55,930 nucleotides of DNA. Origin: a candidate division WOR-3 bacterium. Lineage in GTDB: Bacteria > Hydrothermota > Tepidihabitantia > SM23-42 > JAOAFX01. This document shows, one piece after another, positions 34,968-42,817 of this stretch (positions within the stretch are counted from its first letter, which is position 1; every line of letters starts with the position of its first letter). The position numbers were made by a program, and so were the translations under genes. Where the stretch lies: positions 56,016 through 111,945 of the forward strand of contig JBDRWD010000002.1 of NCBI GenBank assembly GCA_039802205.1. Direction: 5' to 3'. A model generated the notes under the pieces. It saw nothing but the letters and a program-made list of their open reading frames with translations, made no database searches and had not been told where the DNA came from.

Positions 34968-36455
34968 CTAAAAAGAAAGGTCATAAAGATAAGCTGCGGC
35001 ACCTGGGGCAACAAATCCGTCAACCCGTTTTCCCAGGAGGTCTAAGTAGGTCAAAAACAGTTTTTCTTCATTAACTCCCAAATGGGTAGCAATATGAGAA
35101 AAAACAAACCAGACCCGCTTGCTGCCATGGAGTCGCTGGATGTCATAGTAATATTGGGTCCAGTTGTGGCGTGCTTCAATACCTGTTATATAGGAAATGT
35201 TTAAATCCGGAAACCGAGTCTGATAATAACGGAAGGCATTCACTGACCCATAATAGAGATAAACAATATCCCCTTCCCGTTTGTTTTCTAACAGGTATTC
35301 CAGAACCGGGCGCAGTTCTTCTGGTGCCCGGGGTTTAAAAACATGAAAGAAAGAAAGTCCGACAGGATAAAGATATAAAAGCAATGCGAACATGACTGCT
35401 ATCGTGCGGTTGTTCTCTTTTATCAACACAAAGACTTCAGAGATCCCTTGGGCTACGAAGATCATCAGCGCTGGAACAAGAAAAAGGAGTAGCCGACCCT
35501 CAAAAGGATAGAGTTGACCCATAGAAGCGAGGATAGTTATTAACAAAGGGAGGCTGAATTCTCCGAAATAAATCTTGTTTTTACGGAAAAGATAAATTGC
35601 TCCCACAACGAAAAAGAATGCCGTGGGGATGATTTCATACAGTGAAAATCCCCCGGGGTTTTTTAAAATGCGGCCGAGGAGATAGAAAAATCGATAAAAA
35701 TCCTTCCAGGTGAAAGGAAGAGGAACAAAACTTTCTTGCCAGAATGCGCGCAGTTCAGTATGGATAAGATAATGACGCAAGGAAAGTGCATAGTTTAGGA
35801 GTAAACTGATTATCCCGAGTAACCCCATGACGAGAATGACAATCAAAACATTATGCCTTCTGGTTTGTAAAGCACAAAATAGCAAAACCAATCCCGAACC
35901 CAAGAAGATGAATACCGAAGGAAAAGAAAACCAGTGGATGATGATACCCAGGATACCCCAGCTGAGGAGAATACTAATTTTCAAACCATTCTGACAGGCA
36001 CGGAGAGTGATTAATACTAATAGCAAGCCCCAAAAAACATCGCTTGCATAAGGTTTGACTTCTGAAGAGAAATAAATCAGATGGTCATTTAAAATAAAAA
36101 GACCGAGGGCAAAAATTAGAAGCCGGGAATCACCCATCAATTTTAAAATAGCATAGAACAAAAAAATGGTGAGGATGCCGGTGATTAAGGGAAAGAGTCT
36201 CAGGGCATATTCATTATTACCTAAAAGATTAACCAAAGACTTTTCAATGTAAAGGAAGCCGATGGGTGCAGCCTGGACATAATCTAATGGTTTGAATAAC
36301 TCTGAGTATGATCGGGTAATGATGTTCAAGGCTAAAGGGGCTTCTCCTTCGGTCAGAGAACGGTTGTAAAAGTACTGGGCAAGCCGGAAAAAAACACCAG
36401 TTGAAATTAAGATATAAAGAGATATTCTCCAAACTTTTTTGACTGTTTGCGGCAT
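34968..36455 (-). CDS. GT39/ArnT-type polyprenyl-phosphate-dependent glycosyltransferase
   Basis: This 495-residue integral membrane protein has about 11-12 helices. The first extracytoplasmic loop carries the acidic catalytic-type segment LTEGEAPLALN. The family PMT_2-like pattern NEYALRLFPLITG follows, and a soluble C-terminal domain (~380-495) completes it. Such enzymes move a sugar from a polyprenyl-phosphate sugar onto lipids or proteins outside the membrane. The divergent surface-fibre operon shares its promoter region, so modification of surface proteins is one possibility (inference). The acceptor is unknown. It starts at a perfect leaderless-type promoter. Confidence 0.82.
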   Translation of the reverse strand: MPQTVKKVWRISLYILISTGVFFRLAQYFYNRSLTEGEAPLALNIITRSYSELFKPLDYVQAAPIGFLYIEKSLVNLLGNNEYALRLFPLITGILTIFLFYAILKLMGDSRLLIFALGLFILNDHLIYFSSEVKPYASDVFWGLLLVLITLRACQNGLKISILLSWGILGIIIHWFSFPSVFIFLGSGLVLLFCALQTRRHNVLIVILVMGLLGIISLLLNYALSLRHYLIHTELRAFWQESFVPLPFTWKDFYRFFYLLGRILKNPGGFSLYEIIPTAFFFVVGAIYLFRKNKIYFGEFSLPLLITILASMGQLYPFEGRLLLFLVPALMIFVAQGISEVFVLIKENNRTIAVMFALLLYLYPVGLSFFHVFKPRAPEELRPVLEYLLENKREGDIVYLYYGSVNAFRYYQTRFPDLNISYITGIEARHNWTQYYYDIQRLHGSKRVWFVFSHIATHLGVNEEKLFLTYLDLLGKRVDGFVAPGAAAYLYDLSF

Positions 36456-36460
36456 TTAAG

Positions 36461-36488
36461 ATTATAATGATGGTTACAAACCTGTCAA
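36461..36488 (-). promoter_or_regulatory. GT39 gene promoter, leaderless layout
   Basis: On the minus strand TTGACA (36488-36483), 16 bp, and TATAAT (36466-36461) lie 5 nt before ATG 36455. The boxes match consensus perfectly. The -35 box is back to back with that of the divergent operon, only 6 bp apart. Confidence 0.85.
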
Positions 36489-36494
36489 TCACTC

Positions 36495-36522
36495 TTGACA
36501 ATCAACGATTTGTGAATAATAT
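36495..36522 (+). promoter_or_regulatory. Surface-fibre operon promoter
   Basis: TTGACA (36495-36500), 16 bp, and TAATAT (36517-36522) give a promoter. A TATAAT at 36520-36525 would need a 19-bp spacer. A leader of about 40 nt with the strong ribosome site AAAGGAGG (36557-36564) precedes ATG 36568. Confidence 0.65.
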
Positions 36523-36567
36523 AATCATATATTTCCTTTCACAGGGGAGCGATTAAAAGGAGGTCCT

Positions 36568-37164
36568 ATGCGCGTGATGCTCTCATTGCTGATTATGTTG
36601 CCGGTTCTGGTCTTCGGCAACATAATCTACGGTGGTCCAGGAGACCGGATATCGGGTTTTGCACCGGGTGATACACTGGTGGATACATTAATCGTAACCG
36701 TTAAAGTGCCGGCAAGGATAGGATTGTATGTCTTGGGCAATACCGAATTTGATTTAAGCAATCCCGCACTCACCTATCCACCAGCAGTATTCCCGGGATA
36801 CTATGACCCGACGAGTGTCCAGGGGACGAATACCGACGGTATCAATCTTCAGGTCTTTTCCAACTCTAATACAATGACCTGGCATCTGGAGACCTGTGGA
36901 AGCGGTGATTTTACGCCCACGATTGCCCTTGATCAGTTGTATTATGCACCGGATGGCGAACCAAATCCACCCGATGGTCAGGACCCTCCAGGTGGAAACT
37001 GGAGACCCTTTACAACCACCTATACCGAAATCGCCAATGGTCAGAAGACGAATGGCTGGCTTTCCCAAGACCAGGATTATATCTTCCAGGCTGAAGAGGA
37101 TGACGAACCTACACCTGCTGGTGGTGCTACCGCGACCATCTATTATCGCCTCTACGCCCAATAA
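36568..37164 (+). CDS. Secreted beta-rich subunit protein 1 (pilin-like candidate)
   Basis: This 198-residue protein has a signal peptide (MRVMLSLLIMLPVLVFG, cut near residue 17) and an all-beta look. It shares a block with the next gene product: TEFDL, then GSGDFTPTIALDQLYYAPDGEPNPP, GQDPPGGNWRPF and EEDDEPTP. It ends in a terminal alternating strand ATIYYRLYAQ. I do not recognise a named family. Size, signal peptide, tandem paralogue and the PapD-like chaperone and outer-membrane protein downstream suggest a fibre subunit assembled by a chaperone-usher-like route (inference). Confidence 0.7.
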   Translation: MRVMLSLLIMLPVLVFGNIIYGGPGDRISGFAPGDTLVDTLIVTVKVPARIGLYVLGNTEFDLSNPALTYPPAVFPGYYDPTSVQGTNTDGINLQVFSNSNTMTWHLETCGSGDFTPTIALDQLYYAPDGEPNPPDGQDPPGGNWRPFTTTYTEIANGQKTNGWLSQDQDYIFQAEEDDEPTPAGGATATIYYRLYAQ

Positions 37165-37206
37165 TCATCCGGTATCCTGTCCAATTCACCAAAAATTGGG
37201 AGGTTG

Positions 37207-37731
37207 ATGAAGATATCTTTGAGACTTATAGTCCTGATATCTTTTTCAGCCTCCCTTTCCTTTCCAGAAACAAGAATCCGTATGGAATTAGATACTAATG
37301 TGGAATTTGATCTGGGACTCCTCGTCTTTCCTCCACTCATCTATCCCACCTACTATTATCCGACTGCTGCCTCACCTGTCAACCCCCAGGGAATAAATCT
37401 AATTCTGGGCTATCAACGGATTGGACCCAGCCATTCTATCTCCAGAATTTATCTTGCCACTCGGGGAAGCGGCGATTTTTGTCCTTCTATTCTGATCGGA
37501 CAGTTATATTTTGCTCCGGATGGTGAACCTTTACCTCCACCAGGGCAGGACCCTCCTGGTGGAAACTGGCGACAATACTCCTTGTTTTATCAGGAAATAG
37601 CCCAAATCCCTGTCTTTGGTCCGGGGCTGGACCGTATCCCCTTTCCCCAGGATTTTGTCTTCAAAACAGAAAGGGATGATGAGCCGGGAACTTATCACAT
37701 AACTTTATACTTTCGCGTTTATGGATTATAA
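37207..37731 (+). CDS. Secreted beta-rich subunit protein 2 (paralogue of subunit 1)
   Basis: A signal peptide (MKISLRLIVLISFSASLSFP) is followed by about 150 residues clearly related to the preceding gene product: NVEFDL, GSGDFCPSILIGQLYFAPDGEP, GQDPPGGNWRQ, ERDDEPG and terminal ITLYFRVYGL. It is shorter at the N-terminus than subunit 1, so the two may fill different positions in a fibre. The start is ATG 37207 after GGGAGG; the TTG just before it overlaps that site's spacing. Its stop overlaps the chaperone-like gene by 11 nt. Confidence 0.7.
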   Translation: MKISLRLIVLISFSASLSFPETRIRMELDTNVEFDLGLLVFPPLIYPTYYYPTAASPVNPQGINLILGYQRIGPSHSISRIYLATRGSGDFCPSILIGQLYFAPDGEPLPPPGQDPPGGNWRQYSLFYQEIAQIPVFGPGLDRIPFPQDFVFKTERDDEPGTYHITLYFRVYGL

Positions 37732-38494
37732 TAAACAAAAACTGACTCTCATTTTTTTGATTCTGCCAGGGTTTCTTTTTTCATATCTCGGTTATACGGT
37801 GACACCTGCCCGTATTGATAAAGCCCTCTTCAATGTGGAAGAGATAACCGAAGTTTTTGAAGTTCAAAATCTCGCTAACGATACCCTGCGTATTAAACTC
37901 GCTTTTGAATCTTTTGAGATTGATGAGAATGGCAGAACTGTTTTCTTTAGCAGTGAGAGTCTTAAAAATTCAATCGCCTTATACTCCCTTGTGAACCCTG
38001 AAGAATTCCTGATACCACCCCAAGCAAAAGAATTCGTCCGGTTTACTTTTCGCATGCCCGAAGATACACTCGTGGAGTATTATGGAATGTTGATCTTCAA
38101 ATCACAGCCTATACCTTCGGTCTATCAACCAATGATTCAGATTGCCGGCGAGATCGGCATACCGATCTACTACTATAAAGCGAATGAGTCGATAAAGGAG
38201 ATAGGAATTGAAAGTCTGTATGTAAAAAACGACAGCTTTTTTGTGGTGGTGAAAAATAAGGGCAATATCCATGCACGGCTGACCGGTTCAACAGTGATTC
38301 TTACCACTGACGGGAAAATCAGATTCAAGGATACCATACCGGAGTTTGTGATTTTACCCCAGAAAATAAGGAAATTAAGAATGCCGGTTAAAGAGTCCCT
38401 TATTCCTGGTGAATACCTGCTCAAGGTATGGTTGGATTTTGGGGCATCGAAGGTGATAGAGAGTGAGCGGCATTTGAGGATTGAAGATTTCTGA
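37721..38494 (+). CDS. PapD-like periplasmic chaperone
   Basis: A signal peptide (to about residue 22) leads into two immunoglobulin-like domains. The N-terminal domain runs from YTVTPARIDKALFNVEEITEVFEVQN to the segment FLIPPQAKEFVRFTFRMPEDT, which matches the layout of pilus chaperones: an edge strand, then a proline/hydrophobic 'PP...R' strand, then GMLIFKSQP. The second domain covers ~125-257. Pilus chaperones bind subunits by donating a strand and deliver them to an outer-membrane usher. Sequence identity to classical PapD is clearly low, so the call rests on pattern and context between subunits and an outer-membrane barrel. Confidence 0.68.
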   Translation: MDYNKQKLTLIFLILPGFLFSYLGYTVTPARIDKALFNVEEITEVFEVQNLANDTLRIKLAFESFEIDENGRTVFFSSESLKNSIALYSLVNPEEFLIPPQAKEFVRFTFRMPEDTLVEYYGMLIFKSQPIPSVYQPMIQIAGEIGIPIYYYKANESIKEIGIESLYVKNDSFFVVVKNKGNIHARLTGSTVILTTDGKIRFKDTIPEFVILPQKIRKLRMPVKESLIPGEYLLKVWLDFGASKVIESERHLRIEDF

Positions 38495-38502
38495 GAAGAA
38501 AT

Positions 38503-40578
38503 ATGATACTGGTGTTTGTTATCTTTGTCTCCGGTGCCCAGCTCCACACTGCATTTTACACCTACCAGAAATTAGGAGTCTATGGGATAAACGACCTGTA
38601 TCTCAATTACCGCTTTTCACGATATGCCATCAATTTGAACTTTGAAAAAAGAACGACAGAATGCGGGTTCAAAAGTTTTAATTGCCAATTAGATTCTATT
38701 ATCCGCGATTTCCGAATGACAGCTGGTGAACGCTACTGGTATATAAATGGGCCCCTGGGCACCATTCTACCAATCTGGGGATTTTCGCTGTCCGGGAAAG
38801 AGATGGATTTCATAGTAGGCAAAACTAAAGACCCGACCGCCTCTTTACCTCCCACCTTCACCCAGAATAATTACACTTTAGGATTCAAATATACGAAATA
38901 CCTCCACCCCGGTCTTCCATGGGAATTAATCTTTTCAAGAAAGAGTGATGCTTCGGGACCAATCCACACCAATAATTACTTAGGCACAAATGTAAAAATC
39001 AAACTTTTGCCCAGAGTGAACATAAACACACAGTGGGCAACAAATCTGAGCGAAGCCGGAATAGGTAATGCCTGGACCTTAAGTGCTGATTTTAACGGAC
39101 AGCGCTATGGTGCTGGTGGTTTGTTTAGAAAAGTATTCAACAATTTTGTCACACCTACCAATCATTTATCTTTGCCAGGAGACTGGCTCCAGTTGAACAG
39201 TTATTTTAACCCAAGAAATTACCTATCTCTCAACCAGAATTTTTCCTATTGTAGTTTCGCGGATCTGACGGGAAGTTTTGGTTTTAGTATCAACAGATCT
39301 CCCCTTCCTGAATTAGGATATGGCATCGGTTTTGCATTCAAAAGCAAAATTGTCACCCAGTATCTCCATTCGGGTTTTCGTTATAAAGGTATCTCCATAT
39401 CCGGCGATTATTATTGGTCGGCAAAAGAGAATCGCTTAGGGTTGAAGATAACCAAAGACTTCAAAAAACTCCAGTGTTGGTCACAACTGGAGATAAAAGA
39501 TTCAAAAGTTTATCAATTCGGAAGTTCTTTTTTCCTGTCACCTAATATTAAAATCAAAACCCTCTTGGGCATTCTTAACCAGAATGGTTTTACAAAAACC
39601 AATACCGGGTTAGAATTGACATTGAAATTTTTACAAAGTCTTAATCTAAATGCTACCTATGAGTTGATAAATTATGACCACAAAAAAGACCATAGTGTCG
39701 CTGTAAATCTCACTAATACCTTCATCTTTGAACAAATGGGCTTTAGTTTTATTTCTGGGCGGGTATTCATGGATTTGAATAACAATGGATTCTTTGACGC
39801 CACCGATGTCCCCATGCCCGAGATGGAAATCTTCCTTGATGGAAAACAGTCAACCCGCACGGATGAAAACGGGAATTATCGATTTTCGTTCGTGCCCAGA
39901 GGAGAACACACAGTGGGGATCAACCTCGGCTGTATTCCTGCCGAGATGGGCACCCAGAAAAAAGGAGAAAAAATAAATACACAGTTATTTTCACGCCCAC
40001 GTGTGGACTTCGCCCTGGGAAAACTCGGTCTTATTGAGGGCATAATCTTTTATGATGATAACAAAAATAGTAGTTTTGATGAGGGAGAGAAAGGGCTCCC
40101 TAATGTTGTTTTGGGATTGAATGGTTTCTTAACCACATCTGATAAAGATGGCAGGTTTAGATTTGCCAATCTACCTCCCGGGACTTATGTCTTAGAAATA
40201 AAAGTTCTACCTCCGGAGACCTTTTTAGCCAGCAGCGATTTGATATATATCTATATCAAACCCGGTCAAGAATTTAAGGATTTCTATATCCCAGTTTTAA
40301 AAAAAGAACGTGAAACCGAAAAAAAGTTTTTTGAAGAACCTCAAATCCTCAAATATCCCAAACCGAGTAAAGCCATGAGCGAAAAAAAGGACCAGGAAAT
40401 GAGGACGGCTGAGATTGAAAGACTTTTTAAAACCGGTGTGGAACATTTCGTCCAGCAGCGGTATGATGAAGCATTAAAAATTTTTGAGCAGGTCTTGAGG
40501 CTTGACCCTAAACACAAACGGGCACAGGAATACAAAAGAAGGACAATCGCCCGTTTGGAAATACTAAAAAAAGAATAA
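38503..40578 (+). CDS. Usher-like outer-membrane protein with SdrD-B-type and TPR domains
   Basis: This 691-residue exported protein has four zones. There is a signal segment (~1-13) and a long beta-barrel-like zone (~15-410) of alternating hydrophobic and aromatic strands. Two SdrD-B/carboxypeptidase-regulatory-like domains follow (~418-500 and ~507-595; SGRVFMDLNNNGFFD and EGIIFYDDNKNSSFDEG, with Ca-binding-type D-x-N-x-N repeats). A charged C-terminal tail has a tetratricopeptide motif (~640-685). Following two subunits and a chaperone, it occupies the usher position. Alternate ushers of the TcfC type also carry such beta-sandwich modules (from memory). A TPR tail is unexpected for an usher. 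No plug domain could be identified by eye. Confidence 0.65.
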   Translation: MILVFVIFVSGAQLHTAFYTYQKLGVYGINDLYLNYRFSRYAINLNFEKRTTECGFKSFNCQLDSIIRDFRMTAGERYWYINGPLGTILPIWGFSLSGKEMDFIVGKTKDPTASLPPTFTQNNYTLGFKYTKYLHPGLPWELIFSRKSDASGPIHTNNYLGTNVKIKLLPRVNINTQWATNLSEAGIGNAWTLSADFNGQRYGAGGLFRKVFNNFVTPTNHLSLPGDWLQLNSYFNPRNYLSLNQNFSYCSFADLTGSFGFSINRSPLPELGYGIGFAFKSKIVTQYLHSGFRYKGISISGDYYWSAKENRLGLKITKDFKKLQCWSQLEIKDSKVYQFGSSFFLSPNIKIKTLLGILNQNGFTKTNTGLELTLKFLQSLNLNATYELINYDHKKDHSVAVNLTNTFIFEQMGFSFISGRVFMDLNNNGFFDATDVPMPEMEIFLDGKQSTRTDENGNYRFSFVPRGEHTVGINLGCIPAEMGTQKKGEKINTQLFSRPRVDFALGKLGLIEGIIFYDDNKNSSFDEGEKGLPNVVLGLNGFLTTSDKDGRFRFANLPPGTYVLEIKVLPPETFLASSDLIYIYIKPGQEFKDFYIPVLKKERETEKKFFEEPQILKYPKPSKAMSEKKDQEMRTAEIERLFKTGVEHFVQQRYDEALKIFEQVLRLDPKHKRAQEYKRRTIARLEILKKE

Positions 40579-40599
40579 ACCAGTAAAAAACTCCGCTTA

Positions 40600-40616
40600 G
40601 ATTGTCTATCTAAACA
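40600..40616. repeat. Small inverted repeat after the fibre operon
   Basis: TTAGAT and ATCTAA flank a 5-nt loop. There is no U-run on the plus strand. On the minus strand a run of six T follows GCGGAG downstream of the hairpin, so termination of either strand is uncertain. Confidence 0.3.
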
Positions 40617-40677
40617 ACATCTGTCTACATTTACACCACCATTTTAATTAAAAAATCCTCAAATTTCGTGAGTTTTC

Positions 40678-40693
40678 AGGCACAAAATTTGCA
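40678..40693 (+). promoter_or_regulatory. Sigma54-type (-24/-12) promoter candidate
   Basis: The sequence AGGCACAAAATTTGCA (40678-40693) matches the sigma54 core TGGCAC-N5-TTGCA at all but the first base. GG (40679-40680) and GC (40691-40692) are separated by the required 10 bp. The predicted start near 40704 is 13 nt before ATG 40717. No rpoN or enhancer-binding protein is in the window. Confidence 0.5.
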
Positions 40694-40716
40694 TTTTACT
40701 GATATGGAAGGCACGT

Positions 40717-40944
40717 ATGAACCGATTAGTGGCTATCATTATAATCCTTTCCTCTTTACTGCTTGGAGAAACTCCAAATCTTAATTCAATGCATCGCCAG
40801 ATTGGGACCAAAGAGATTAGGGCTTCCTGTCAGGTAAAAATTATAATCCCTGGGAAAAAGGAGATTGATAATGCCGGAGAATGTGACTCGTTAAAGATAA
40901 AAAAAGATTCGCTTTTAAAATCCACTCCCCGCCAAAGGCGGTAG
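40717..40944 (+). CDS. Small secreted peptide, unknown
   Basis: The 75-residue product has a convincing signal peptide (MNRLVAIIIILSSLLLGETP) and a short basic mature part with two cysteines (CQV and CDS), ending KSTPRQRR. GGAAGG at 40705-40710 is a usable ribosome site, and the sigma54-like promoter lies directly upstream. I recognise no family. Reality as a gene rests on the signal peptide, ribosome site and promoter. The GC hairpin CCGCC-AAA-GGCGG (40929-40941) overlaps its last codons. Confidence 0.45.
   Translation: MNRLVAIIIILSSLLLGETPNLNSMHRQIGTKEIRASCQVKIIIPGKKEIDNAGECDSLKIKKDSLLKSTPRQRR
40929..40941. repeat. CCGCC/GGCGG hairpin between convergent genes
   Basis: A five-base GC-only stem with an AAA loop lies at the point where the small secreted ORF and the dehydrogenase gene converge. 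It lacks a U-run on either strand, so it may only weakly stop transcription. Confidence 0.35.
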
Positions 40945-40956
40945 AAATAAAGTCAA

Positions 40957-41979
40957 CTATCTTTGGGGTTCAATTATAATCTTTAATGAATCTCCGGCTT
41001 TTTCCACCAGTTCAAAACCTTTTTTAATTTCTCCAAGACCAAAGCGGTGGGTAATCATATCGCGCACCTCGATTTTTTTCGTCCGCAATAATTCAATCGC
41101 CTCTCTTATATCCAGTTCTACCGCCGCATAGGAAAAGATGATTTTGACCCCTTTGAAATAAAGGTCGAACAGGGGCATGGGAATGCGCACCTCAGGTGCT
41201 GTAGGTGCAAAAAGCAGTAGGGTTCCGGCACGATCCACCGCCGCGAATGCCTGATCAAAGGCGGATAGCGCCGTGGTGTTCACAATCACTACATCGGCGA
41301 GACAACCATTGTTTAAATCCTTCACCCGCTGAGGAACATCTTCCCGGGCATTAATAACCTCAGCTCCGCATTTTTGGGCAAAATCAAGCCGGTATTCATT
41401 TATGTCAGTGGCAATGACCCTTTTCACCCCTTTTGCCTTTAACAATTTTATATGGAGTATTCCGGCTATCCCAGAACCAATCACTAAGACTGTATCGTCA
41501 TTTTTGATCTCTGCAAATCGCTGGCCTCTTATGACACACCCAAGAGGTTCGACAAAAGTTCCTACTTCATAAGATACTTCATCAGGTAATAAAAATGTCC
41601 CAAATTTCACATTTATTTCTGGAACACGAAGATACTCTGCAAATCCACCGGGGTCAAAATTTGTCTTCTTGAGCGTCTCACAGACCGTATGATAACCTTT
41701 TTTGCAATATTTACACTCATTGCAAGGAACATGATGGGAAACGAATACCCGATCTCCTTTTTTAAAATTCTTCACATTCCCACCCACCGCCACGATCTCA
41801 CCCGCAATCTCATGACCCAAGACCCGCGGTGCGGTCTTTATTCGATACCACTCCATCACATCACTCCCACATATACCACTGGCAATGACCTTGACCAGAA
41901 GCTCATTATTGCCAATGGTGGGAACCGGTCTTTGTTCAATCCTTATATCGCGGTTATTGTAATAAACTGCCACCCGCAT
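40957..41979 (-). CDS. Zinc-dependent medium-chain dehydrogenase (threonine/sorbitol dehydrogenase type)
   Basis: This is an MDR-superfamily NAD(P)-dependent alcohol dehydrogenase of 340 residues. The catalytic zinc site is in SGICGSD and LGHEIAGEI. The structural-zinc loop has four cysteines (CNECKYCKKGYHTVC). The nucleotide-binding Rossmann motif is VIGSGIAGIL with an acidic TDINEYR afterwards, favouring NAD. The substrate is probably a sugar alcohol or hydroxy acid, but it cannot be read from sequence. It is the last gene of the rpoZ-coaBC-dnaB operon, 49 nt after the LsrF-like aldolase/thiolase, which suggests a shared catabolic step. Confidence 0.87.
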   Translation of the reverse strand: MRVAVYYNNRDIRIEQRPVPTIGNNELLVKVIASGICGSDVMEWYRIKTAPRVLGHEIAGEIVAVGGNVKNFKKGDRVFVSHHVPCNECKYCKKGYHTVCETLKKTNFDPGGFAEYLRVPEINVKFGTFLLPDEVSYEVGTFVEPLGCVIRGQRFAEIKNDDTVLVIGSGIAGILHIKLLKAKGVKRVIATDINEYRLDFAQKCGAEVINAREDVPQRVKDLNNGCLADVVIVNTTALSAFDQAFAAVDRAGTLLLFAPTAPEVRIPMPLFDLYFKGVKIIFSYAAVELDIREAIELLRTKKIEVRDMITHRFGLGEIKKGFELVEKAGDSLKIIIEPQR

Positions 41980-42028
41980 TCTAAAATAGCTTTTGGGTCA
42001 AAGGCCAAAATGACAAAGGTACAAATCC

Positions 42029-42817
42029 TTACTTTTTTGCGCGCTTCTTTTCAAATAACTCGTATGCCTCATCTACACTCGCATTCTTGTGGACGATTGC
42101 CCGGACTGCTTGAATCATCGCCACCGGGTCTGCGGATTGGAAAATATTCCTGCCCATATCCACACCCACTGCACCTTTTTGAATTGCATTGTATGCGAGT
42201 TGGAGTGCTTCTTTTTCAGGCACCTTTTTACCTCCGGCAATCACTATCGGCACCGGACAGGTTTCCACCACCTTTTCAAAATCTTCACAATAATAGGTCT
42301 TCACAAAATGGGCACCGAGTTCAGCAGCAATCCGGCAGCAAAGGCTCAAATATTTTGCATCCCTTTCCATCTCTCTCCCCACCGCAGTTACTGCCAACAC
42401 GGCGATGCCATAATCTTCGGCTTGATTCACAAGTTCGGAGAGCGCGAGGAGGGTCTCCTTCTCATGCTCAGAACCGACAAATATTGATAATGCCACGGCA
42501 CAGGCGTTTAATCGGACCGCCTCTTTTATTGAAGTCGTCATCCCTTCGTTTGATAAGTCTTTGGCGAGGATGCTTGTGCCTCCGGAAACGCGTAGCACAA
42601 TCGGAATATCAAAATCCGGAGGAACCGAAGTTCGCAGGACCCCACGAGTGAGCATCAATGAATCGGCAAACCGCAATAAAGGTCTAATGGTTTTTGCAGG
42701 AATTTCGAGGCCAGTCGTCGGACCAAGAAAATAGCCATGGTCCACCGCCAGCATCACGGTGCGCCCCGTGGCGGGTTTGATTATTCTTGATAGTCTATTT
42801 TTCAATCCCCAGTCCAT
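42029..42817 (-). CDS. LsrF-like thiolase / DhnA-type class I aldolase
   Basis: The 262-residue TIM-barrel protein is strikingly similar to E. coli LsrF: DWGLKNRLSRI, TGRTVMLAVDHGYFLGPTTGLE, LTRGVLRTSVPP, IVIAGGKKVPE and GVDMGRNIFQS. LsrF transfers an acetyl group from 3-hydroxy-5-phosphonooxypentane-2,4-dione to CoA in autoinducer-2 breakdown. The Schiff-base lysine region FVKTYYCE is kept. No lsrACDB transporter, LsrK kinase or LsrG is in the window, so it may act on a related phosphorylated ketose. Ribosome site AAAGGAG precedes ATG 42817, which lies inside the M42 gene. Confidence 0.85.
   Translation of the reverse strand: MDWGLKNRLSRIIKPATGRTVMLAVDHGYFLGPTTGLEIPAKTIRPLLRFADSLMLTRGVLRTSVPPDFDIPIVLRVSGGTSILAKDLSNEGMTTSIKEAVRLNACAVALSIFVGSEHEKETLLALSELVNQAEDYGIAVLAVTAVGREMERDAKYLSLCCRIAAELGAHFVKTYYCEDFEKVVETCPVPIVIAGGKKVPEKEALQLAYNAIQKGAVGVDMGRNIFQSADPVAMIQAVRAIVHKNASVDEAYELFEKKRAKK

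Noticed and set aside
41689-42651. 320-codon plus-strand frame across the dehydrogenase and LsrF-like genes
   Set aside because: It is antisense to two well-supported genes, is rich in Pro, Arg, Ser and His, and shows no domain.
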